In this document: one piece after another, positions 22,755-28,920 of the stretch | Layout of the letters: each line of letters starts with the position of its first letter | Position numbering within the stretch: the stretch's first letter is position 1 | Source of the DNA: Clostridiales bacterium | GTDB taxonomy: Bacteria > Bacillota > Clostridia > Oscillospirales > Acutalibacteraceae | DNA: 28,920 nucleotides | Direction of reading: 5' to 3' | Assembly: GCA_019419895.1 (NCBI GenBank) | Contig: JAHZIE010000015.1 | Span: 1 to 28,920, forward strand | Made by a program: the position numbers and the translations under genes | The notes under the pieces: generated by a model | The model's input: only the letters and a program-made list of their open reading frames with translations | The model's database searches: none | What the model was told of the DNA's origin: nothing

Positions 22755-23522
22755 ATGAATCATCATGAAATTCTTCAGCTGCTCCGGAAGGTTTCCGATG
22801 GAAGCACCACACCGGAGGAAGCAATGCTTAAGCTCAAGCAGGCCCCTTTTGAGGACTTGGGATATGCCAAGGTGGATCTCCACCGCGGCGTACGGCAGGG
22901 CACACCTGAAGTGATTTACGGAGCGGGAAAAACACCCAGCCAGATTTTAGGCATTGCTTCCTCTATGGGGCAGCGCGGCTGCCGCAACGTGCTCATTACA
23001 CGGATTGACAAGGAAACCGCTGACTTTATCTCATCCTCCCTCCCCTTGGATTACTCCGACACCGCCCGACTGGCGGTTGCATTTCCGGAAGCTCCTGGCT
23101 CTCTTGGCCATATCGTCGTAGCCACCGGCGGCACCAGCGATATGCCTGTAGCCGAGGAAGCCGCCCTGACCGCCGAGGCGCTGGGCAACCGGGTCACCCG
23201 GCTCTATGATGTGGGAGTGGCCGGGCTGCATCGGCTCCTTTCCAGCCTGGATGTCCTCATGAGCGCACGATGCGTCGTCGCTGTCGCCGGCATGGAAGGA
23301 GCATTGGCTTCGGTGGTCGGAGGACTTGTGGACTGCCCTGTTATTGCCGTTCCCACCAGCGTGGGCTACGGCGCCAACTTCGGCGGCCTTTCCGCCCTGT
23401 TGTCCATGCTCAACTCCTGCGCGTCCGGATGCAGCGTTGTCAACATAGACAACGGTTTTGGAGCCGGATATCTGGCCAGCAGAATCAATCAAATGGAAGG
23501 ATTGGAGGAAAATAGAAAATGA
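22755..23522 (+). CDS. larB: LarB, pyridinium-3,5-biscarboxylic acid mononucleotide synthase
   Basis: LarB carboxylates and hydrolyses nicotinic acid adenine dinucleotide in the first step of nickel-pincer nucleotide synthesis. The 255-residue protein has an N-terminal helical region and a PurE-like (AIR carboxylase) core. Motifs are HRGVRQGTPEVIYGAGKTP (43-61), VVATGGTSDMPVAEEA (121-136), GVAGLHRLL and VAGMEGALASVVGGLV. In VPTSVGYGANFGGLSALLSMLNSCASG the Cys222 corresponds to the cysteine that forms the covalent adduct in L. plantarum LarB (Cys221). It starts two bases after larE and overlaps larC, so the three genes are tightly coupled. Confidence 0.96.
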   Translation: MNHHEILQLLRKVSDGSTTPEEAMLKLKQAPFEDLGYAKVDLHRGVRQGTPEVIYGAGKTPSQILGIASSMGQRGCRNVLITRIDKETADFISSSLPLDYSDTARLAVAFPEAPGSLGHIVVATGGTSDMPVAEEAALTAEALGNRVTRLYDVGVAGLHRLLSSLDVLMSARCVVAVAGMEGALASVVGGLVDCPVIAVPTSVGYGANFGGLSALLSMLNSCASGCSVVNIDNGFGAGYLASRINQMEGLEENRK

Positions 23523-24757
23523 AAATTTTATATGTGGAATGTCAGATGGGCGCCGCGGGGGATATGCTCATGTCCGCCCTGTACGAACTCCTGGAGGATA
23601 AGGAAAAATTTTTGAAAGAAATGAACTCCCTGGGGCTTCCCGGCGTCTCTTTGAAAGCTATCCCCGGCACAACCTGCGGAATTTCCGGCACTCATATCAA
23701 AGTTACCGTAAACGGCGCGGAAGAAACCTCTCCCCCATCCCATGACGGCCATCCTCATGAGCACGATGACGCTCACAGCCATAATCATATCCACAGTCAT
23801 CACCATCACCACGCATCTCCTGGCAACATTGCATCCATCATCGATACCCTTTCCGTCCCTGCCGGGGTGAAAAAGCACGCCCAACAGGTATATGACGCTA
23901 TCGCCCAGGCGGAGGCCAAGGCTCACGGGTGCCCGGTGGGGGACGTCCATTTTCATGAGGTGGGCGCTTTAGACGCTGTCGCCGATGTGGTGGGTGTCAG
24001 CTACGCCCTGTCTCTTCTGGATGCGGACAAGATTATCGTTTCTCCCATTCATGTGGGGAGCGGGACGGCGCGCTGCGCTCATGGCGTCATGCCCGTACCT
24101 GCTCCTGCTACCGCGGCCCTTCTCACAGGGATTCCCATCTACGGCGGCAATGTCCAAGGAGAGCTCTGCACCCCCACCGGGGCCGCATTGCTGTCCCACT
24201 TTGCTTCCTCTTTCGGCGGCATGCCTGTAATGTCCGTGGAAAAGACTGGGATCGGGATCGGCACAAAGGTATTTGAACAGGCAAACTGCGTCCGTGTCTT
24301 TTTCGGGGAGAGCGTGGAAGAGGAAAACGCCGGCATCACAGAGCTCACCTGTAACATCGACGATATGACTCCCGAGGCCCTTTCCTTCGCCTGCGCCAAA
24401 CTGCTGGAGCTGGGCGCCCTGGATGTATACACCGTCCCCGGCACCATGAAAAAGGGACGTCCCGGCCATGTCCTCACCCTGCTGTGCTCACCGGAAAAGG
24501 AGAGAGAAATGGCACTTCACCTTCTGGAACAGACGACAACCAACGGCCTGCGGGTACGCCGCTGCGGAAAATATTTTCTTTCTCCACGTCAGGAAACAGC
24601 TGAAACCCCCTGGGGGATTGTCCGGATAAAGACGGCACAGGGATATGGCGTCACCCATATCAAGCCCGAATTTGAGGATGTGGCCTCCCTGGCAAGAAAA
24701 AACCATCTTTCCTTTGACGCAGTCTCTGATGAGGCCTTGCGTTATTACAAAAAATAA
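23519..24757 (+). CDS. larC: LarC, nickel insertion enzyme (single uninterrupted frame)
   Basis: LarC is a CTP-dependent cyclometallase that inserts nickel into the dithiolated pincer ligand. The 412-residue protein starts MKILYVECQMGAAGDML, the family N-terminus. A histidine-rich linker spans residues 75-98 (13 His), likely to bind nickel. It continues with VHFHEVGALDAVADVVG, GELCTPTGAALL and, in the C-terminal half, LTCNIDDMTPEALS and PGTMKKGRPGHVLTLL. In L. plantarum the two halves are joined by a programmed ribosomal frameshift (larC1/larC2); here they are encoded in one continuous frame. The ATG overlaps the larB stop (ATGA). Confidence 0.96.
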   Translation: MKILYVECQMGAAGDMLMSALYELLEDKEKFLKEMNSLGLPGVSLKAIPGTTCGISGTHIKVTVNGAEETSPPSHDGHPHEHDDAHSHNHIHSHHHHHASPGNIASIIDTLSVPAGVKKHAQQVYDAIAQAEAKAHGCPVGDVHFHEVGALDAVADVVGVSYALSLLDADKIIVSPIHVGSGTARCAHGVMPVPAPATAALLTGIPIYGGNVQGELCTPTGAALLSHFASSFGGMPVMSVEKTGIGIGTKVFEQANCVRVFFGESVEEENAGITELTCNIDDMTPEALSFACAKLLELGALDVYTVPGTMKKGRPGHVLTLLCSPEKEREMALHLLEQTTTNGLRVRRCGKYFLSPRQETAETPWGIVRIKTAQGYGVTHIKPEFEDVASLARKNHLSFDAVSDEALRYYKK

Positions 24758-24897
24758 AGCTCTCATTTTCCGGCAAAGGAAAAGGGTTCCGGGCCGGCGG
24801 ACAAGCTTTCCAAGAACAACACGCTTCTCCCAATAGCCCCTTCTGAAAGCGGGAAGGAGTTGCGCGCGCAGTTAACAGAAAGGACATACCATAAAAA
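24758..24897 (+). other. 140-nt spacer between larC and the nickel transporter genes
   Basis: No gene, no clear terminator and no consensus promoter, so read-through from larC is likely. The sequence is G/C-rich with short self-complementary segments but shows no riboswitch consensus I recognise. Confidence 0.4.
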
Positions 24898-26517
24898 ATG
24901 AAGAAATCAATTTTCAGATTCCTTGGAATCTTCCTTCGTATGGGTCTGAGCATGAGCTTGCTGACCATATTAGTATTTCCCGTCGGGATGCTTTCCTCAT
25001 GCCGTTCAGAGCAAGGCGCCCTGTCTCAGCCGGAATCCCCAGTGGAAAAAGATTCTGTTATCATCGCCATGGACACCGCCTCAGAGCCTGAAGCCGGATT
25101 TGATCCCGTCTTTGGCTGGGGAGCGGGAGAACATGTTCATGAGCCCTTGATCCAAAGCACCCTTACGGTTACCAATCCAGATCTAACCATTGGCTATGAT
25201 CTTGCCACCAGATATTCCGTTAGTGAGGACGGCATGACATGGACAGTAACTATTCGCGAGGACGCCCGCTTTACTGACGGAACGCCTTTAACGGCTTCCG
25301 ATGTTGCCTTTACCTATAATACGGTCAAAAACTCAAGCTCGGTCAATGATTTTACCATGCTGGACTATGCGGAGGCCATAGACGGCTCCACCGTGGTGTT
25401 TCACATGTCCTCCCCCTTTTCCATTTGGCCCTATACCATGGCGGTTGTAGGGATTGTGCCTGAACACGCCTACGACAGCGCCAGCTATGGCCTGCAGCCT
25501 ATCGGTTCCGGCCGTTATCTTCTCAAACAGTGGGATCGCGGGCAGCAGGTGATCCTTGAGGCCAATCCCGATTATTATGGGGAGCCCCCCAAGATGAAAA
25601 AAGTAACCATTCTGTTTATGGAAGAGGACGCGGCTTTTCTTGCCGTACAGGCCGGGCAGGTGGATCTGGCCTACACCTCGGCGACCTATTCCGATGAAGC
25701 TCCCAGCGGTTACCAGCTTCTTTCCTGCCGCAGTGTGGATAACCGGGGAATTAACCTGCCTGTCACAGGAAACCCTGTCACCTCCGATATTTCTGTCCGC
25801 CGCGCCATCAATATCGGTATTAACCGGGAGGAAATGATCGAGCATGTTCTCAACGGTTATGGCACTCCCGCATACAGCGTATGCGACCAAATGCCCTGGT
25901 ACAATCCTTCCTCCCAGGTGGAGTACGATCCCCAAGAAGCCGCGGCCCTGCTGGATAAGGCCGGCTGGCTGCCCGGCAGCGACGGAATCCGGGAAAAGGA
26001 CGGCGTCCGTGCGGAGCTTACCCTGCTTTACTCCAGCGGGGACTCTGTCCGGCAGTCCCTTGCGGCCGATATGGCTAACCAGCTGGGCGAGCTGGGCTTT
26101 TCCTGCAAGATAGAAGGCGTCGGCTGGGATACGGCCTATGAACGGGCCCTCTCCACTCCCCTTCTCTGGGGCTGGGGCGCCCATACTCCTATGGAATTAT
26201 ATAATATTTACCACACTCTCATAGGCACAGACTCCGCCCAGTATTCCCCTTATTCCAATTCTACGGTAGACAGCTACATGGATCAGGCCCTTGCCAGCCC
26301 CAGCCTGGAAGAATCCTATCAGCTGTGGCAGGCGGCTCAGTGGGATGGTTCCACCGGCGTCACCCAGGATGGGGATATCCCCTGGGTATGGCTGGTAAAT
26401 GTGGATCATTTATATTGGGTACGGGACGGACTTCAGGTAGCCGAACAAAAAATACATCCTCACGGACACGGCTGGTCCATTGTCAACAATGTGGATCAAT
26501 GGGACTGGATCCGGTAA
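24898..26517 (+). CDS. Nickel/peptide-type ABC transporter substrate-binding lipoprotein
   Basis: A 539-residue SBP_bac_5-family (NikA/OppA type) protein. The signal peptide ends at the lipobox MLSSC (Cys near residue 35), so it is membrane-anchored outside the cytoplasm. The mature part has VHEPLIQSTLTV, ARFTDGTPLTASDVAFTYN, QPIGSGRYLLKQW and RRAINIGINREEMIEHVLNGYG, all standard for this family. The last 35 residues contain KIHPHGHGWS, a histidine cluster that could contact nickel. Placement directly after larC, with NikB- and NikC-like genes following, makes nickel the best guess, but a peptide or other chelate cannot be excluded. GAAAGGA lies 13 nt before the ATG, a long spacing. Confidence 0.87.
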   Translation: MKKSIFRFLGIFLRMGLSMSLLTILVFPVGMLSSCRSEQGALSQPESPVEKDSVIIAMDTASEPEAGFDPVFGWGAGEHVHEPLIQSTLTVTNPDLTIGYDLATRYSVSEDGMTWTVTIREDARFTDGTPLTASDVAFTYNTVKNSSSVNDFTMLDYAEAIDGSTVVFHMSSPFSIWPYTMAVVGIVPEHAYDSASYGLQPIGSGRYLLKQWDRGQQVILEANPDYYGEPPKMKKVTILFMEEDAAFLAVQAGQVDLAYTSATYSDEAPSGYQLLSCRSVDNRGINLPVTGNPVTSDISVRRAINIGINREEMIEHVLNGYGTPAYSVCDQMPWYNPSSQVEYDPQEAAALLDKAGWLPGSDGIREKDGVRAELTLLYSSGDSVRQSLAADMANQLGELGFSCKIEGVGWDTAYERALSTPLLWGWGAHTPMELYNIYHTLIGTDSAQYSPYSNSTVDSYMDQALASPSLEESYQLWQAAQWDGSTGVTQDGDIPWVWLVNVDHLYWVRDGLQVAEQKIHPHGHGWSIVNNVDQWDWIR

Positions 26518-26557
26518 AATGAGAGAATCCAGATTTTCGAAAGGAAGGAATCCCCAT

Positions 26558-27550
26558 ATGTCCCATTGCCTACTGTCCGCCGGCAAAAAAATTATCCGTA
26601 TGCTTCTTCTGCTGCTGGGTGTCAGCCTGACGGCATTCCTTTTGATGAGCGCCTCCCCCATAGATCCTCTGCAGACCAATATCGGGCAGACGGCGCTGGG
26701 CACCATAAGTCAGGAGCAGATCGCCAGTCTCAAAGAATACTGGGGAATGAATACCCCGCCTCTCCAGAGATATCTTGGCTGGCTGGGCGGCTTGTTTCAT
26801 GGAGATCTGGGCACCTCTCTTCTTTACCGGCAGCCGGTTAGCCTTATCCTATGGGACCGCCTTTCCTCCTCCCTCTGGATGATGGCTGCCGCCTGGCTTC
26901 TTTCCGGCATCTTTGGCTTTCTTCTCGGAATGGTGGCCGGCGTTTTCCGGGGCAGGTGGCCGGATAGGCTGATCCGGGGATATTGTCTACTGTTATCCAG
27001 CACGCCGTCCTTTTGGCTGGCCCTGCTTCTTCTGATGATCTTTTCCGTCTGGCTGGGGATTCTTCCTATCGGCCTGGCTGTCCCGGCCGGCCAAGCGCAG
27101 GCGAGCGTATCCCTTGCGGACCGTTTCCAACACGCCATCCTCCCCGCTCTGACGCTGAGCATCACAGGTGTTTCCCACATCGCCCTGCACACCAGGGAAA
27201 AAATATGTGATATTATGGAATCCGACTTCATCCTTTTCGCCAGGGCCAGAGGGGAATCCAAAGCCTCCATCCTTCTGCGGCATGGACTGCGCAGCGCGGC
27301 ACTGCCGGCTGTTACCCTGCAGTTTGCCTCAGTCAGTGAAATTATCGGGGGCTCCGTTCTTGTGGAACAGGTATTTTCCTATCCCGGTTTGGGTCAGGCG
27401 GCCGTCACCGCCGGACTGGGCGGCGATCTTCCCCTCCTGATGGGAATCACTGTTCTTACAGCCTTCATTGTTTTTTTGGGAAATCTAATGGCGGATCTTC
27501 TATATCAGGTAATCGATCCCCGGGTAAGAAGAGGGAGGATCGCGGTATGA
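26558..27550 (+). CDS. ABC transporter permease, NikB/OppB type
   Basis: A 330-residue inner-membrane permease. The start is taken at ATG 26558 (MSHCLLSAGKK), because AAGGAAGGAA lies just upstream; the frame is open further back but without support. It shows the OppB-type N-terminus with a first membrane helix (MLLLLLGVSLTAFLLMSASP). YWGMNTPPLQRYLGWLGGLFHGDLGTSLLYRQPV follows, as does the binding-protein-dependent transport loop FILFARARGESKASILLRHGLRSA, which contacts the ATPase. It pairs with the NikC-type permease, whose ATG overlaps its stop codon (ATGA). Confidence 0.93.
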   Translation: MSHCLLSAGKKIIRMLLLLLGVSLTAFLLMSASPIDPLQTNIGQTALGTISQEQIASLKEYWGMNTPPLQRYLGWLGGLFHGDLGTSLLYRQPVSLILWDRLSSSLWMMAAAWLLSGIFGFLLGMVAGVFRGRWPDRLIRGYCLLLSSTPSFWLALLLLMIFSVWLGILPIGLAVPAGQAQASVSLADRFQHAILPALTLSITGVSHIALHTREKICDIMESDFILFARARGESKASILLRHGLRSAALPAVTLQFASVSEIIGGSVLVEQVFSYPGLGQAAVTAGLGGDLPLLMGITVLTAFIVFLGNLMADLLYQVIDPRVRRGRIAV

Positions 27551-28371
27551 AGAAAAAATGGAACCGTCGGAAATCCTCCTTGATTTCCTTCAGTATTGTA
27601 TTTTTCCTTTTGTTCGGGGTGGTTCTGTCAGGGCTTTTCCTCTCAGGGAGGGCTATGGAAACGGATTTTTCCCAAAAAAATCTTCCTCCTTCCCCCGCTT
27701 CTCTTTTTGGCACCGACTGGATGGGAAGAGATATGCTCTCACGCACCCTTTCGGGACTTTCCCTAAGCATCCAAATCGGTCTTCTGACCGCCGCGGCCAG
27801 CTCTGTGATTGCCTTGATTTTGGGAACGGCCGCGGCTCTTAACCGGAGAATCGACGCCGCCGTTTCCTGGCTCATTGATTTATTTATGGGAATTCCCCAT
27901 ATTCTTTTGGTGATGCTGATTTCCCTCGCCTTTGGAAAGGGCTTTGCCGGTGTTGCCGCCGGTATTTCCCTAAGCCATTGGCCTTCTCTGTCCCGGGTGA
28001 TCCGGGGAGAAATTTTACAGCTGCGGAACGCCCCTTACCTTCTGGCCGCGGAAAAACTGGGCGTTCCCCGCCTGCAGCTCATCCGGCGCCATATTTTTCC
28101 CCACCTCTTTCCTCAGTTTCTCACCGGTTTCATCCTCCAGTTTCCCCATGCCATACTTCATGAAGCGAGCATCACCTTTCTCGGCTTCGGCCTGCCGCCC
28201 GAACAGCCGGCCATCGGCATTATCTTATCGGAGAGCATGCGTTATCTCACAACCGGAAAATGGTGGCTGGCCCTCTTTCCCGGCATTTCCCTGGTTTTGG
28301 TGGTGATCAGCTTTTCCTTTATGGGGGAACAGCTGCGCCGTCTTACCACACCCGCAAGCATACATCAATGA
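27547..28371 (+). CDS. ABC transporter permease, NikC/OppC type
   Basis: A 274-residue permease with about six membrane helices. The N-terminal periplasmic signature HLFGTDWMGRDMLSRT-like stretch reads SLFGTDWMGRDMLSRTLSG here (about residues 52-70). The ATPase-contact loop is PYLLAAEKLGVPRLQLIRRHIFPHL, and HEASITFLGFGLPPEQPAIG is the usual C-terminal motif of OppC/NikC proteins. Translation is coupled to the NikB-type gene, and the ATPase gene follows after 13 nt. Confidence 0.93.
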   Translation: MKKKWNRRKSSLISFSIVFFLLFGVVLSGLFLSGRAMETDFSQKNLPPSPASLFGTDWMGRDMLSRTLSGLSLSIQIGLLTAAASSVIALILGTAAALNRRIDAAVSWLIDLFMGIPHILLVMLISLAFGKGFAGVAAGISLSHWPSLSRVIRGEILQLRNAPYLLAAEKLGVPRLQLIRRHIFPHLFPQFLTGFILQFPHAILHEASITFLGFGLPPEQPAIGIILSESMRYLTTGKWWLALFPGISLVLVVISFSFMGEQLRRLTTPASIHQ

Positions 28372-28384
28372 AAGGAGAACATTT

Positions 28385-28920
28385 ATGGAGAATCTCCTCC
28401 GGGTGGAACACATGTCCATTTCCTTTATCCAATATCAGTCGGGCGTCAGCCGTCAGCGGATGAACGCTGTCCGTGATCTTTCCCTAGCTGTGGACGCAGG
28501 TCAGGTGGTTGCCGTTGTGGGCGCCAGCGGATCAGGAAAAAGCCTTTTGGCACATGGTATCCTCCATCTTCTTCCCTACAACGCCGCCATGGAAGGTACC
28601 CTTCTGTACCGTGGGGAACCTCTGACTCCAAAACGGGCGGAAAATCTTCGTGGCAGTGAAATTGTCCTTGTTCCACAGGGAGTGACCTATTTGGATCCTC
28701 TCATGAAGGTGGGCGAACAAATACGAAAAGGAAAAAAGGAGGCAAAGAGTTTCCAGCGGTGCAGAGAAGTTCTTTCCCGTTATGATTTAAACATCAGGAC
28801 AGAGCGGCTGTATCCTTTTGAGCTTTCCGGCGGGATGGCACGCCGTGTCCTGATTTCCACAGCTGTAGTCGAATTTCCCCGACTGATCATCGCTGATGAG
28901 CCGACGCCCGGACTGGATAC
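28385..28920 (+). CDS. ABC transporter ATP-binding protein, NikD/OppD type (3' end cut by window)
   Basis: The first 178 residues of an ATPase for the importer above; the frame runs off the window edge. Walker A is GASGSGKS (46-53), the Q-loop is VPQG (about 97-100), the signature is LSGGMARRV (148-156) and Walker B is LIIADEP, followed by the D-loop GLD. ATG 28385 has AAAGGAG seven bases upstream. NikABCDE-type systems have two ATPases, so a second ATPase gene is expected beyond 28920. Confidence 0.93.
   Translation, partial: MENLLRVEHMSISFIQYQSGVSRQRMNAVRDLSLAVDAGQVVAVVGASGSGKSLLAHGILHLLPYNAAMEGTLLYRGEPLTPKRAENLRGSEIVLVPQGVTYLDPLMKVGEQIRKGKKEAKSFQRCREVLSRYDLNIRTERLYPFELSGGMARRVLISTAVVEFPRLIIADEPTPGLD

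Noticed and set aside
23519..24757. Programmed frameshift in larC
   Set aside because: The reading frame is uninterrupted across the region joining the two halves, so no frameshift is needed.
24758..24897. Cobalamin or nickel/cobalt riboswitch before the transporter genes
   Set aside because: Some G/C-rich segments recall a cobalamin leader, but the conserved GCCACTG box and the NiCo junction motifs are missing.

Overview
The window looks like the chromosome of an anaerobic Bacillota of class Clostridia, most likely Lachnospiraceae- or Oscillospiraceae-like. The base composition is moderate, Shine-Dalgarno sequences are strong (AGGAGG), promoters are SigA-type (TTGACA-17-TATAAT), intrinsic terminators are abundant, FGAM synthase is a single long chain, and smpB and ssrA are paired. 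No rRNA, CRISPR array, insertion sequence or integrase is visible. The assignment rests on gene content only.

Layout. 1-1260: the zinc-ribbon tail of a SprT-like protein, then (minus strand) smpB and tmRNA, the RNA followed by two intrinsic terminators. 1473-5184: a divergent pair of cytoplasmic carbohydrate enzymes, a right-handed beta-helix protein (minus) and a GH29 alpha-L-fucosidase (plus), sharing a 358-nt control region rich in dyads. 5777-8407: bioY (biotin uptake) and alr (alanine racemase), both minus. Between them lies a promoter overlapped by a BirA-like dyad and followed at once by a terminator hairpin. 8631-12389: purL (FGAM synthase with fused glutaminase). 12580-13688: a small membrane protein and a two-gene sigma-region-4-like regulatory module under a LexA-like box. 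13891-13965: tRNA-Arg(CCT) ending in a perfect 36-nt palindrome, followed by a gene-poor stretch with a 9-codon micro-ORF. 14457-16103: a DUF4854-like lipoprotein and azlD/azlC. 16424-19620: an ABC-2-type ATPase and permease with a SAM methyltransferase, and a frameshifted gene remnant downstream. 19706-20815: an alginate-lyase-like protein.

21387-28920 (plus): the most coherent and interesting block. A DUF3842 protein is followed by a terminator/attenuator hairpin lying directly on the larE ribosome binding site. Then come larE, larB and larC, the complete pathway for the nickel-pincer nucleotide (NPN) cofactor, and a nickel/peptide-type ABC importer (lipoprotein, two permeases, first ATPase cut by the window edge). 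The logic appears to be nickel import feeding LarC-dependent nickel insertion into a cofactor for a LarA-type enzyme, but no larA is in the window. DUF3842 is the uncharacterised partner.

All functional names come from reading motifs in the translated sequence, without database searches. Promoters and operators are pattern calls on sequence alone.
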